Numbered from the stretch's first letter, positions 27,357-36,985 are shown. The stretch: DNA of 64,000 nt from Allolucifera butyrica (GCF_900476375.1 NZ_UPPP01000061.1:79667-143666), one strand, 5' to 3'. The notes: generated from the sequence alone by a model not told the origin. Program-made: numbers and translations.

Positions 27357-28253
27357 TTACTCATAGCCAAAGGAGTGCAAAATTCCATCCCGGTTGCGCC
27401 AGTCTTTTTTTACTTTCACCCATAAATCAAGATATGCCTTGGAGCCTAACAAGTTTTCGATATCCTGACGGGCTAATTTACCAATTTCTTTTAACAAAGA
27501 GCCACCCGCACCGATCACAATCCCCTTTTGTGACTCCCGTTCCACATAGATAGTCGCCCGAATATATAAATTTTCATTGGCCCGGGTTGCGATTTCTTCG
27601 ATATCAACCGCAATCGCATGGGGTATTTCCTCTCTGGTTAAATGAAGTACTTTTTCCCGGATCAGTTCGGCGATTAACAACCGTTCCGGCTGATCCGTTA
27701 TCATATCTTCCGGATAATACTGCGGTCCGGGCTGCAAATATTTTTTTACTTCGGCGACTGCCGCATCCAGATTATTTTTTTCTAATGCCGATACCGGTAC
27801 AATACCGCGAAAGGAATATAGGGATGAATACTGTTCAATAATCGGCAGAATTTCCGTTTTCGCGATTTGATCGATTTTATTAATTACTAAAATAACCGGG
27901 GTGTGTATATTGGCCAGCCGGTCTAAAATATACTGTTCCCCGGGGCCTTTTTTGGCCGTGGCATCGACAACAAACAATACCACATCCACTTCCTTCAAGG
28001 TATTTTCAGCGGCACGCAGCATAAGTTCCCCCAGTTTATGCTTGGGTTTGTGAATTCCCGGTGTATCAATAAAAAGAATTTGCGCATCCGGTAATGTCAA
28101 AATGCACAGAATCTTATTGCGTGTTGTTTGCGGTTTGTCCGACATAATCGCTACTTTTTGCCCGATTAAAGAGTTAACCAGCGTTGATTTACCAACATTC
28201 GGCCTGCCAATTACAGCGACAAAGCCGGACTTAAAATCAGAATTCGTATTCAT
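27357..28253 (-). CDS. era: GTPase Era
   Basis: Era is an essential GTPase that binds the 3' end of 16S rRNA during 30S assembly. The 298-residue protein has G1 GRPNVGKSTLVNSL, G2 TTRNKI, G3 DTPGIHKPKHKLGE, G4 NKID, and a C-terminal KH domain with VIGAGGSLLKEIGKLAR. It follows dgkA, while the usual cdd gene between them is missing. A terminator lies downstream, so the DUF502 gene is in another unit. Confidence 0.98.
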   Translation of the reverse strand: MNTNSDFKSGFVAVIGRPNVGKSTLVNSLIGQKVAIMSDKPQTTRNKILCILTLPDAQILFIDTPGIHKPKHKLGELMLRAAENTLKEVDVVLFVVDATAKKGPGEQYILDRLANIHTPVILVINKIDQIAKTEILPIIEQYSSLYSFRGIVPVSALEKNNLDAAVAEVKKYLQPGPQYYPEDMITDQPERLLIAELIREKVLHLTREEIPHAIAVDIEEIATRANENLYIRATIYVERESQKGIVIGAGGSLLKEIGKLARQDIENLLGSKAYLDLWVKVKKDWRNRDGILHSFGYE

Positions 28254-28312
28254 TCACAGCCATCTCCAATATCTCTGTTTTGTCTATCTTATTTACGGGT
28301 CCCGAACACAAT

Positions 28313-28672
28313 TCAGCAAAGTCGGGGGACAAACAATATTATGCCAATAATTACGGCCATGATCGCAGCAATTAGCACGGCGCCGGCCGCAACATCTTTA
28401 GCGATTTTGGCCTGGGGATGATAGCCGGGCGAAATCAGGTCTACTACGGATTCAATGGCGGTATTAAACAGTTCCGCCATAATTACCAGGGTAACCGCAA
28501 CCACTAACATCAGTACTTCACTGCGGGCCAGATGAAGCCGCCAGGCCATAATTAAAACAATTCCCGCCGCCGTCACATGAACGGTCATATTTCGCTGGGA
28601 ACGGAGCGCATAAATGATTCCTGCCGCAGCATGCTGAAAAGCCTTGCCGAAACGGAGCAATAACATGGTCAT
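28313..28672 (-). CDS. dgkA: Diacylglycerol/undecaprenol kinase
   Basis: This 119-residue trimeric membrane kinase has three helices. The signature AELFNTAIESVVDLISPG carries the catalytic Glu and Asn, and H/AKDVAAGAVLI marks the third helix. Firmicute members phosphorylate undecaprenol, recycling the carrier for wall synthesis. Its ATG overlaps the ybeY stop in ATGA. Confidence 0.94.
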   Translation of the reverse strand: MTMLLLRFGKAFQHAAAGIIYALRSQRNMTVHVTAAGIVLIMAWRLHLARSEVLMLVVAVTLVIMAELFNTAIESVVDLISPGYHPQAKIAKDVAAGAVLIAAIMAVIIGIILFVPRLC

Positions 28673-29139
28673 ACACCACGGACCAATCCCAGTGACGACA
28701 ACACGTGTTCTTCTTCCGTCCTCATCTCTTCTTTCGCCGCTTCCTCCTCATGGTCATATCCCAAAAGATGCAGCATTCCGTGCACGGTAAGATAAGCCAG
28801 CTCTCTTTCCAGGCTGTGTCCATATTCCTCCGACTGACGCCGGGCCGTCTCAATTGAAATTACAATATCACCCAACAGCGTTTCCTGCGGGCCGTCAATA
28901 ATTTCCGGTTCTTCTCCCTCGTTCAAAGCAAAGGATAATACGTCCGTAGCCATGTCTTTTCCCCGGTACGCAGCATTCAATTCTTTAATATATTCGTCAT
29001 CGACAAGAATCACGCTAACTTCCGAACCCTCTTCCAACCCGTAAACTTCAGCTGTCTTTTTTAACACCGCATTCACCATTTGCTCCATTTGCGGCGTGAA
29101 ATTCATCTTTTCCTGCCGGTTGCTTATTACTATTTCCAC
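28669..29139 (-). CDS. ybeY: Endoribonuclease YbeY
   Basis: YbeY is a zinc-dependent RNase that matures 16S rRNA. The 156-residue product carries the metal motif HGMLHLLGYDH and upstream RGKDMATDVLSF. A GTG start (MEIVISNRQEKMN) has GAGGAG 11 bases before it and matches family N-termini. The first 92 bases overlap the end of pgpH in another frame, an unusually long overlap for this pair. Confidence 0.94.
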   Translation of the reverse strand: MEIVISNRQEKMNFTPQMEQMVNAVLKKTAEVYGLEEGSEVSVILVDDEYIKELNAAYRGKDMATDVLSFALNEGEEPEIIDGPQETLLGDIVISIETARRQSEEYGHSLERELAYLTVHGMLHLLGYDHEEEAAKEEMRTEEEHVLSSLGLVRGV

Positions 29140-31234
29140 TCTTCGTTTTTCTCCTCTCAAAATCTTTCGCATCGGGATATTCGATGCGAGTATGAAACAT
29201 ACTGGATAAAACCCGGATAAACACATCGCCCACCAGATTAAGATCCTGCAAGGTCAAGTCACATTCATCCAGCTGACCGTCAAGCAAACGTTCACGAATG
29301 ATTTTCCGCACCGTCGCTTCAATACGGTTCACATTCGGTTTGGCAATCGAGCGTACCGCCGCTTCACAGGAATCAGCCAGCATAACCAGTGCTGCTTCCT
29401 TAGTCTGTGGTCTTGGTCCCTCATAACGGAAATCCGCTTCCACCAGACAGTCGCCATGCTCCGTTTCCGAAGCTCTTTTGTAAAAATACGAAACCAGGGT
29501 AGTGCCATGATGCTGCTGAATAATGTCATGGATGACCTGCGGTAATTTATATTCTTTGCAATAATCCACTCCGTCCTTAATATGGGAGGTGACAATCAGC
29601 GTACTTAGGGAGGGAGCGATTTTATCATGCGGATTTTCAGTGCCCACCTGATTTTCAATAAAAAAACAAGGTCGTTTTATTTTGCCGATATCGTGATAAT
29701 AGGCGCCCACCCTTACCGCAACAGCATCGGCTCCGATTCGGTCAGCCGCGGTTTCAGCCAGATTGCCTACTAATATGCTGTGATGATAGGTACCGGGAGC
29801 TTCCAGCAGCAACCGTTGCTGGAGAGGATGGTTCGGTTTGGCTAAATCAAGCAGTTTTATGGGCGTTGTAATAGTGAATGTATGTTCCAGATAAGGCAGC
29901 AAGCCGGTGGCAAGTATGGCTGAGGCAAGCCCGCCAAGTACTCCCAGCGACGACTGTATCATAAGCTGATGACTATTTACCTGCTCAATAAAGCCGGTGG
30001 ATGCAATAACCACTAAATTAACACCGGCAATACATAGTCCGGTCCGGGTAAGGCTATAGCCGTGTGACAGTTTGGACACGCTGTACACGCCGGCCATACT
30101 GCCGATTAAAACAGTAACCACGGCGCGCAAATCATCTTCGACAATTACCCCGTATAATAAAGCCAGCATTACACCGGACAGTATCCCGACGCGGACATCA
30201 ATAAGAATGGCCGCCAATAAGGCGCCGGCCGCAATGGGAGCCACAAAATCCGAGTAATAGTGCAATGTTTTTCCCAACAGTAAGATGGCGAGAAAGATGA
30301 GCCCCAATAAAACCAGGTGCAGGTCGTTGGCATAAACAGGCTGGGCAAATTTATACAAATATCCCAACATCATTGTCATGATGATAAGAACAAAAATTGC
30401 TAAACCAAAAATACGGATTTCACTGATTTGACCTTTGTATAAACCAATCTCCTCAATGGCATGGATTTGTTCTTCCGTTACAACATCGCCGCGCCGGACT
30501 AAAACCTGCCCTTTTTTTACAGTTTCCCGCACAGGGTCAACGCTTGCCAGAGCGGCTTGCTTCCGTTTATCCGTTTCCCGGACATTTAATATAAAATTAG
30601 GACGGAGCAGTGTCTGCGCAATCCCGGCTACCACCGCTTCCGTACTTTTCCCCAAATTCATTTCTTCCGTATCCATTACGATGCGCTTGCGGGCAAGATC
30701 GAGGTCATCATCCCGGATGCCCCGTTGTAAGTATTTACGCAAAATAGCCCGGGTATCTTCTTCCGCCTGGGCTAGATCATTGGCTTGAAGATTAACCAAA
30801 CCGTTTAAAACCGTATTCGGTAAGGAAACAGTCAATAATTCTTTCATTTTGGCTGTTTTTTGTTCGGTGGAAACTAACTGTTTGTCATTGATTACAATTT
30901 TTGCCGTGTGGAAGATAGCCGATACGCTTTCCTCGGCCCGGGTTATAACGCCAACATCCAAATCATAGACACTGGCTACGCTGGCAAGAACCTCTTCCTC
31001 CAGTTTTTTCGTTTTGGCCGTATCGACATACGAAACCGTCCGCGGGGAAATTACATCCCGGTCACTTACTTGTCCTACCGTTAAATAGACTTTATCGGGA
31101 ATAAATTCTGCGGACAATACAATCATAAACAAAGTGAAAAAAATCAACCATAATACGATACGCCTGGTTACGGGCCGGGCATAGATACTGGTTGGCTGTA
31201 AAAACATATTTCGCAACTTGGTGTTTACTGACAT
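29048..31234 (-). CDS. pgpH: 7TM-HD family c-di-AMP phosphodiesterase (PgpH/YqfF)
   Basis: This 728-residue membrane protein has one N-terminal helix (VLWLIFFTLFMIVLSAEFIP), a large extracellular 7TMR-HD domain and about seven membrane helices (residues roughly 280-470). A cytosolic HD domain follows, with HHSILVGNLAE, YYHDIGKIKRPCFF, TSHIKDGVDY and IIQQHHGT. Family members hydrolyse c-di-AMP. The C-terminal tail after DFERRKTKSG is non-conserved and runs 92 bases into ybeY. It lies between phoH and ybeY as in Bacillus. Confidence 0.95.
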   Translation of the reverse strand: MSVNTKLRNMFLQPTSIYARPVTRRIVLWLIFFTLFMIVLSAEFIPDKVYLTVGQVSDRDVISPRTVSYVDTAKTKKLEEEVLASVASVYDLDVGVITRAEESVSAIFHTAKIVINDKQLVSTEQKTAKMKELLTVSLPNTVLNGLVNLQANDLAQAEEDTRAILRKYLQRGIRDDDLDLARKRIVMDTEEMNLGKSTEAVVAGIAQTLLRPNFILNVRETDKRKQAALASVDPVRETVKKGQVLVRRGDVVTEEQIHAIEEIGLYKGQISEIRIFGLAIFVLIIMTMMLGYLYKFAQPVYANDLHLVLLGLIFLAILLLGKTLHYYSDFVAPIAAGALLAAILIDVRVGILSGVMLALLYGVIVEDDLRAVVTVLIGSMAGVYSVSKLSHGYSLTRTGLCIAGVNLVVIASTGFIEQVNSHQLMIQSSLGVLGGLASAILATGLLPYLEHTFTITTPIKLLDLAKPNHPLQQRLLLEAPGTYHHSILVGNLAETAADRIGADAVAVRVGAYYHDIGKIKRPCFFIENQVGTENPHDKIAPSLSTLIVTSHIKDGVDYCKEYKLPQVIHDIIQQHHGTTLVSYFYKRASETEHGDCLVEADFRYEGPRPQTKEAALVMLADSCEAAVRSIAKPNVNRIEATVRKIIRERLLDGQLDECDLTLQDLNLVGDVFIRVLSSMFHTRIEYPDAKDFERRKTKSGNSNKQPAGKDEFHAANGANGECGVKKDS

Positions 31235-31262
31235 AAATGTTCAACTCCATTGCGGGATGAAT

Positions 31263-32237
31263 TTACTGACTGGTTTGGCAGTCGCCGCCTCGTTCAAAAC
31301 GTTCGTAGGCCTTGATAATCCGGCCGACAATTTCATGTCTGACAACATCCGTCTCATTAAGAACGGTGATTTCAATGCCGCGTGTGCCGGCTAAAACTTG
31401 CCGCGCCTGACGAAGTCCTGAACAAGTTCCGTGAGGCAAATCCACTTGCGTTATATCCCCGGTAACGACCATTTTGGAACCAAATCCCATCCTGGTGAGA
31501 AACATTTTCATTTGTTCCGGCGTAGTATTTTGTGCTTCATCCAGAATAATAAAAGAATCATCCAGAGTCCGTCCCCGCATATATGCCAACGGGGCGACTT
31601 CAATAATGTTTTTGGACATAAATTTCTGGAAAGTATCCATGCCTAATATATCATCAAGAGCATCATATAAGGGACGCAGATAGGGATCTACCTTTTCCTG
31701 TAAATCGCCTGGTAAAAAACCGAGTTTTTCACCGGCTTCCACAGCCGGCCGGGTTAAAATAATCCGTTCCACTTCCTTATTTTTTAAGGAAAATACTGCC
31801 ATTGCCACAGCAAGATAAGTTTTCCCGGTTCCCGCCGGTCCTATTCCAATGGTAATATAATTGTTTCGTATTGCTTCCAAATAGACCCGCTGCCCTAATG
31901 TTTTCGGCTTAATCGAACGTCCTTTGGCCGTTATCAGCACCGTATCGGCAAACATCTGGTGCAGCTTGTCTTTCCGCCCTTCCTGAATCATTTGCAGACT
32001 GTAACGTACATCATGGGAAGTAATCCGATTTCCCTCCCGATATAAAAAAAGAAGTTCCGCTAACAAATCACTGATTTTCTCAGTTTCCCGGTCCTCTCCC
32101 CTAATAATTATTTCATCGCCTCTGGCGGTAATTTTGCCAGCGAATTGTTCACTAATAATCCGCAAATTTTCATCATTTCGACCTAAAACGGCTACCGCTT
32201 CCTGATTATCGGTAAACCCTATCCGTTTTTCCAACAA
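31263..32237 (-). CDS. phoH: PhoH family ATPase
   Basis: This 324-residue cytosolic protein has an N-terminal KH-like region (VLGRNDENLRIISEQFAG) and a RecA-like ATPase core: Walker A GIGPAGTGKTYLAVAMA, Walker B FIILDEAQNTTPEQMKMF, and SKMVVTGDITQVDLP. Members are RNA-linked ATPases or helicases, commonly beside ybeY. It starts at TTG after AGGGGG. Translation spacing to yqfD (18 bases) and pgpH (28 bases) indicates one operon. Confidence 0.96.
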   Translation of the reverse strand: MLEKRIGFTDNQEAVAVLGRNDENLRIISEQFAGKITARGDEIIIRGEDRETEKISDLLAELLFLYREGNRITSHDVRYSLQMIQEGRKDKLHQMFADTVLITAKGRSIKPKTLGQRVYLEAIRNNYITIGIGPAGTGKTYLAVAMAVFSLKNKEVERIILTRPAVEAGEKLGFLPGDLQEKVDPYLRPLYDALDDILGMDTFQKFMSKNIIEVAPLAYMRGRTLDDSFIILDEAQNTTPEQMKMFLTRMGFGSKMVVTGDITQVDLPHGTCSGLRQARQVLAGTRGIEITVLNETDVVRHEIVGRIIKAYERFERGGDCQTSQ

Positions 32238-32254
32238 AGGCTTGCCCCCTCATA

Positions 32255-33481
32255 TTACTGCGTTATACTAACATTCTGGCCAATGTCTTCTATCGCCTCA
32301 ATGCTCGCCTTAACCCGGACAGGATTCGGTTCCGGCGTGTTTATCACTTCAACACGGCGCGACAAAATATAGGCATTTTTTGATACCAATGCCTGAACAG
32401 CCCGCATTGCTTTCGCTTTTGCTTCGTTACGGGCTTCCTCAGCAGATTGTTCCTGTAAAACCGGAGCTAATTCATGATATACAATAATATTTGATTCGAC
32501 AGCAAAGTTACTATTCCTCCACCAGGGAAGCTTTTTCTCAATTACCTCCGTATTAAAGTACCGGTAAGTATTTTTTGCCGCTTGCTTCAATATGTATTGC
32601 CGGCTGCCAAGACGCAGCATAATAGCAACTGTCTGGTTTCCCGTCGGCTCAAAGACTTCCTGTTTTAAATATCCTTCCCCGTAGCCTTCATACCATACTC
32701 TTGCTTTTACAATCCCCTTAGCCTTAACTAATTGTTCCGGCACCGGCGGCGTAACCCCGGGTGAATGCTCCGGACCGGTAGCCGGGGGCAATACAGGCAT
32801 AACACCTTTAATTAAAAGATCGCCTTTTTTTACTGTATCGCCTTTTTTCACTAGAGGTTGACCGGAAATAGCAATGATTTCCGTTACAATACCGTCTTTA
32901 TCGGCAATAATATTGGAAGGATTTTTATCTTCCGCCGGTGGCATGGTTTTTTCCACAACTTCGACAAAAGCCCGGGTTCCGGTAAAATGAATGCCGGTCC
33001 AGGCCAATTGGGGAAATTTTAACAGCAGCGTATTTTCTAATGCTTTACTATTGATTTTGTCTTTATTGACACCCGGGTGCAAACCATTTTCAATTAGAAC
33101 CTCGCGGATTTCATTCTCCAACGGAGAGTGCGCACCGCTAATATCAACGAACCAGACATAAGAGGACAGAACCTGTAAAATAACGGCAAATAATAACGCT
33201 CCGGCCAGTAACGCTTTACGGTGCTTAATCCGTTTTAAAATAAACGGCAGGCCTTTATAATGAATGACTCGAACCTGAGTTTGACTTCTTTTTACCAAGG
33301 GTCTGATGCGCAAGAAATCCGGCAGCCGCAAATTTACATACAAGTCTCCATCCAGCTTGATGATTCCCCATAAAAAAATATTTTGCGCCATGCATAAATT
33401 AATAAACTTTTCCGGCATCGTGCCGCTAACGCGAATCCGGATAATACCGTTGATATAATTAAGTACAGTATAGGTAAGCAT
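32255..33481 (-). CDS. yqfD: Sporulation protein YqfD
   Basis: This membrane protein of about 408 residues starts with LTYTVLNYINGIIRIRVSG. It has one helix near residues 93-114 (LLAGALLFAVILQVLSSYVW) and a large outside domain with ENEIREVLIENGLHPGVNKD and the barrel-sandwich-like IAISGQPLVKKGDTVKKGD. It belongs to the YqfD/SpoIV family, which is expressed under sigmaE in Bacillus; its exact role is unknown. It pairs with yqfC 12 bases upstream. Confidence 0.93.
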   Translation of the reverse strand: MLTYTVLNYINGIIRIRVSGTMPEKFINLCMAQNIFLWGIIKLDGDLYVNLRLPDFLRIRPLVKRSQTQVRVIHYKGLPFILKRIKHRKALLAGALLFAVILQVLSSYVWFVDISGAHSPLENEIREVLIENGLHPGVNKDKINSKALENTLLLKFPQLAWTGIHFTGTRAFVEVVEKTMPPAEDKNPSNIIADKDGIVTEIIAISGQPLVKKGDTVKKGDLLIKGVMPVLPPATGPEHSPGVTPPVPEQLVKAKGIVKARVWYEGYGEGYLKQEVFEPTGNQTVAIMLRLGSRQYILKQAAKNTYRYFNTEVIEKKLPWWRNSNFAVESNIIVYHELAPVLQEQSAEEARNEAKAKAMRAVQALVSKNAYILSRRVEVINTPEPNPVRVKASIEAIEDIGQNVSITQ

Positions 33482-33493
33482 AGCGAGCACCCC

Positions 33494-33772
33494 TTATACC
33501 TCATATTTTAACGTTCCGATCAGACCTTCAATTAAAATTTGTTCTATTTGCAAATTGCCAAGCATCAGTTCGCTTCCGTTGACAATTAATTCTCCCTGGC
33601 TTAACTTGACTCGTACCAACGAGGATGTATATTCGATAATTCCTTTATGATTTTCTATCAATAATTGTTTATTGCCTAACATAGTAATTCGTGGCAAATC
33701 AAGGACAATATCTTCGGGAATTTCCAAAAAGCCCGCAAGAGCTTGTAATTTTCTCTTTTTATTCCTTTGCAT
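33494..33772 (-). CDS. yqfC: Sporulation protein YqfC
   Basis: This 91-residue protein of the YabP/YqfC family has the segments LEIPEDIVLDLPRITMLG and NHKGIIEYTSSLVRVKLSQG. AGGAGGGGG precedes the ATG. The family includes spore-coat or mother-cell proteins, and yqfC-yqfD is a conserved sporulation pair. The frame extends 42 codons upstream through hairpin copy H, but that part is not coding. Confidence 0.9.
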   Translation of the reverse strand: MQRNKKRKLQALAGFLEIPEDIVLDLPRITMLGNKQLLIENHKGIIEYTSSLVRVKLSQGELIVNGSELMLGNLQIEQILIEGLIGTLKYEV

Positions 33773-33820
33773 GCTACTCCCCCTCCTATAAATGGTATGC
33801 TTAATATTTTTCTTTAATAC

Positions 33821-33848
33821 AAAGAAAGACCGCTTAGAGCGGTCTTTT
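33821..33848. repeat. Dispersed hairpin, copy H, between herA-like gene and yqfC
   Basis: AAAGAAAGACCGCTTAGAGC followed by GGTCTTTT. It has the most complete stem of the family: AAAGACCGCT pairs with AGCGGTCTTT. It is followed by GGTAATTGG twice. Confidence 0.7.
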
Positions 33849-33881
33849 GGTAATTGGAAATTGGTAATTGGATTTTGATGG

Positions 33882-35468
33882 TTATGCTGTGCCTGCAACC
33901 ATTGGGATGGTCAGATTACTTACCGGTAAAATAGGTTCAGTCTGCATACCGGTTTTTGCACTTTCGTACTCATTATTAATACGAGCCAGGAAATCTTCAA
34001 ATTTATGAACTTTGACGGGAGCGGCAAACCGCATATAATTGGTAGCGACGATCATTTCGCCGCAGTCCAGGTTTTTTATTTCATTGCGCTGCTGTAAAAT
34101 GTCTTTGCGGCACATGGCTTCCAGTTTACTTCGATCTGCTTTGGAGGCCAGTCCCAAAATAAACAGTGTATTTAATTGGGACAGAACTTTGTCGGCAAGC
34201 AAACGGGGCTGCTGGTCAACGACACAGAGTCCCAGATTAAATTTACGCGCTTCACTCACTAATTGGGCAAATGCACTGCCGCCGGGGTGTTCCTTTTTGC
34301 CCAGAAAACGGTGCGCTTCCTCTAAAACGATCAAAGTAGATTTCACCTTTTGCCTCTCTTTTTCTGTTTTAGCGGCATAGTACTGCAATAATTTTTTGGA
34401 CAATAATGTGGATAATGCCTGTTCGCCAAGCGGTGAAATGTGTTTTAGTTCAATCAGAACAACTTTTCCGGTTTCAATTTCTTTTAACATATCGCCTACC
34501 ACGGATTCTGCTTCTTGTTCCTGGATATTCAATTCCTGCTGTAAATTCCAGCAAATGCTTTTAATCTTGCTGATCGTACGGGATTGGAATTTTTGTCCGG
34601 TGCTGCCGGCCAGCTCATCAATAATATCCGCCGTGTCATATTTAAGAACATACTGCAGCCAATTGGCCCGCCAAATAGAAAACAACTTGTAAAGGGCATC
34701 CAGTTGGGGTTCCGTAAAGGTGGCACAGGCAACAATGTCTTCCGGTTCGACTTCGGCATAATTAAAGGCAAGTCTGCGTACCGAATCGTCTTCCGGCTTC
34801 GCATCGTAAATAATCAGGCGTTCGTTGGCCTTGCGATGCCCAGACAGATCTTGCGAATATTCATTATGAACATCAAAAACCAGCAAGCCGTAATTTCCAT
34901 TATCCAGAACCGAACCGGCCAGTACCTTTACAAGATTGCTTTTGCCTGAACCGGTGGTACCAAATATGCCGATATGTTCGGTAATTGCCTTGGAACCATA
35001 AAGCCCTACGGGCAGATTGAGAATACCCCGTCCGCTCTTCAAATAACCAATTTCCAAGTCACCCTTAATTTCCGATAACAGGGCCGTATCACTCGTACTC
35101 AGATCGCGGACTTCACAAAAGAAATCCGGGCAAGTCTTTGGATTTAAGAGGTGTCCCCTGGCATCGGCATAGCATAATTGTTCAGCCATGGCAATCTTTA
35201 CGGTATGGTTGCCGCCTAAATAAAAGTCCAGTTCTTCTTGGTTGACTACCTGGCCATTTTCATCCAGTTTGCTCATCAAATAACCAACCCCGTTTATTCC
35301 TGACCAGCGGGATTTTACTTTAAAATCATAAGCCCGCACATAAAATCGGTCCTGATTTTTTCCTTCAATAACCAAAATATCCCCAAAGTCAACATCTTCA
35401 GCAGGAGCAACGACAAATTCCACATACGTTCCCTTTGCATAGGTTAACCGGCCTTTATATTGTGACAT
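33882..35468 (-). CDS. HerA-like ATPase (DUF87 / HAS-barrel)
   Basis: This 528-residue protein has an N-terminal beta-rich HAS-barrel-like region (about 1-95) and a RecA/FtsK-type ATPase. Walker A is GIFGTTGSGKSNLVK (around residues 170-177), then GLLVFDVHNEYSQDL, and Walker B is TLIVLEEAHRFLGKKEHPGG. SEARKFNLGLCVVDQQPRLL and NTLFILGLASKADRSKLEAM follow. HerA forms hexameric translocases with NurA in archaea and with defence nucleases in some bacteria. No nuclease gene adjoins it here. It lies between a terminator and yqfC, a position not occupied in Bacillus. GGGGGG precedes the ATG. Confidence 0.88.
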   Translation of the reverse strand: MSQYKGRLTYAKGTYVEFVVAPAEDVDFGDILVIEGKNQDRFYVRAYDFKVKSRWSGINGVGYLMSKLDENGQVVNQEELDFYLGGNHTVKIAMAEQLCYADARGHLLNPKTCPDFFCEVRDLSTSDTALLSEIKGDLEIGYLKSGRGILNLPVGLYGSKAITEHIGIFGTTGSGKSNLVKVLAGSVLDNGNYGLLVFDVHNEYSQDLSGHRKANERLIIYDAKPEDDSVRRLAFNYAEVEPEDIVACATFTEPQLDALYKLFSIWRANWLQYVLKYDTADIIDELAGSTGQKFQSRTISKIKSICWNLQQELNIQEQEAESVVGDMLKEIETGKVVLIELKHISPLGEQALSTLLSKKLLQYYAAKTEKERQKVKSTLIVLEEAHRFLGKKEHPGGSAFAQLVSEARKFNLGLCVVDQQPRLLADKVLSQLNTLFILGLASKADRSKLEAMCRKDILQQRNEIKNLDCGEMIVATNYMRFAAPVKVHKFEDFLARINNEYESAKTGMQTEPILPVSNLTIPMVAGTA

Positions 35469-35528
35469 GTGTCTGCCCCCCTTTTTTCGTCGAATTTTCA
35501 ATTTGTTATTTTAGTGTTAGCGAAAACG

Positions 35529-35580
35529 GAAAAAAAATGCCGCTTTGAAATTGCTAAATTTTTGACAACTTCAAGCGGCA
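35529..35580 (-). terminator. Terminator after the floA-linked small membrane gene
   Basis: TGCCGCTTGAA and TTCAAAGCGGCA form the stem with a long loop, then eight T on the minus strand. Confidence 0.75.
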
Positions 35581-35597
35581 AAAAATCATTTATTTTC

Positions 35598-35963
35598 TTA
35601 GCGGCGCCGGGGAAAGCGGCTTTTCAATATCTGTTTTGAACGGGGCTGTTGAAGAATTTCGGCGAAAATAATGCCGTTCATGATAGTCTGACCGTCCATA
35701 GCCAAAGGCAACGGCTGGTCCGCGGGATTCCCGCTAGCCCCGTCAACCGGAATCGCCATGTGCGGCATAGCTTCCTTTTTTTCCTCTTTCACCGGCACAG
35801 TCATTACACAGGGAAACTCAAAGTCTATTTTTTCTTCCGGTTCCTCCGGTAAAGCGGGTTTCGGGATTTCAGGATATTTATAATCTCCCTTTTTTTGCCG
35901 CCGCAGCAGTTCCGGAATCAAATAGAAAAAAGCCAATAACAGCAGCAGGAATATTAAATCCAT
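35598..35963 (-). CDS. Small proline-rich membrane-anchored protein beside flotillin
   Basis: This is a 121-residue unrecognized protein. Residues about 2-20 form one membrane helix (DLIFLLLLLAFFYLIPELL) with a basic RRQKKG after it. A proline/glutamate-rich segment (YPEIPKPALPEEPEEK) follows, then a hydrophobic patch (MNGIIFAEILQQPR) and a basic end. It lies six bases downstream of floA and before a terminator, so it should be cotranscribed with nfeD-floA. That suggests, but does not prove, a role with them. The position matches yqfB of Bacillus only in rank, not in visible sequence. Confidence 0.75.
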   Translation of the reverse strand: MDLIFLLLLLAFFYLIPELLRRQKKGDYKYPEIPKPALPEEPEEKIDFEFPCVMTVPVKEEKKEAMPHMAIPVDGASGNPADQPLPLAMDGQTIMNGIIFAEILQQPRSKQILKSRFPRRR

Positions 35964-35969
35964 CAGGCA

Positions 35970-36974
35970 TCACCTATTCTTTATTTCGTCATTTTTAGGT
36001 GTGGAGGATCCCGGACCGACTTTGGCAATGGTTTCCCGCATTTGGGTATCCGCCAATATATTATTCATCGTATAATAATCCATTACACCCATACGGCCCT
36101 CCTGCAGCGCCACTGCCATGGCATGAGGCACTTCTGCCTGCGCTTCCACCACCTTCGCCTGCATTTCCTGCGTATAAGCCTTCATTTCCTGTTCCTTGGC
36201 AACGGCCATGGCCCGTCTTTCCTCCGCCTTAGCCTGAGCGATCCGCTTTTCTGCTTCCGCCTGGTCCGTAAGCAGCGCCGCCCCAATATTGCGGCCCACA
36301 TCGACATCAGCAATATCAATCGAAAGAATTTCGAAAGCAGTGCCGGCATCAAGGCCTTTGCTCAGTACAGTGCGGGAAATATGGTCAGGATTGGCTAAAA
36401 CATCTTTATGCTCGGAAGAGGAACCAACCGTAGTTACAATTCCTTCCCCTACCCGGGCGATTACCGTAGCCTCACCGGCACCACCCACTAAACGGTCAAT
36501 GTTGGCCCTCACCGTTACCCGTGCCTTTACCCGTAATTCAATACCGTTTTTAGCAACCGCCTGAACAACCGGCGTCTCGATCACTTTCGGATTGACACTC
36601 ATTTGTACCGCTTCCAGGACATTGCGCCCTGCTAAGTCAATTGCGGCGGAACGTTCGAAAGGCAGCGGAATCTGCGCCCTGTGCGCCGCAATTAAGGCAT
36701 CGACAACCCTGTCAACGTTTCCGCCGGCCAGATAATGGGCTTCCAGTTGATTTACATTGACTTGCAGCCCCGCCTTGTTGGCCTTAATCAGGGGTAAAAC
36801 AATTTGGGCCGGCGGCACACGCCGCAGCCGCATTCCCACCAGCGTAAAAATTCCCACGTGAACGCCGGCGGCCATGGCCGATATCCACAGCCCCAGCGGC
36901 ACAAAGTGTAAAAAGATACTAAGACCTACTATGAATAGGATTAACAAAAATAAACTACTGAATAAAGCTGTCAT
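35970..36974 (-). CDS. floA: Flotillin-like protein FloA (YqfA)
   Basis: This 334-residue membrane scaffold protein of functional microdomains has an N-terminal hairpin of two hydrophobic stretches. The conserved body includes [58 protein letters not shown] and a coiled Ala/Glu-rich segment (about 240-300). AGGAGG precedes the ATG. It lies 11 bases after nfeD, the usual partner. Confidence 0.95.
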   Translation of the reverse strand: MTALFSSLFLLILFIVGLSIFLHFVPLGLWISAMAAGVHVGIFTLVGMRLRRVPPAQIVLPLIKANKAGLQVNVNQLEAHYLAGGNVDRVVDALIAAHRAQIPLPFERSAAIDLAGRNVLEAVQMSVNPKVIETPVVQAVAKNGIELRVKARVTVRANIDRLVGGAGEATVIARVGEGIVTTVGSSSEHKDVLANPDHISRTVLSKGLDAGTAFEILSIDIADVDVGRNIGAALLTDQAEAEKRIAQAKAEERRAMAVAKEQEMKAYTQEMQAKVVEAQAEVPHAMAVALQEGRMGVMDYYTMNNILADTQMRETIAKVGPGSSTPKNDEIKNR

Positions 36975-36985
36975 CTACATTCCTC

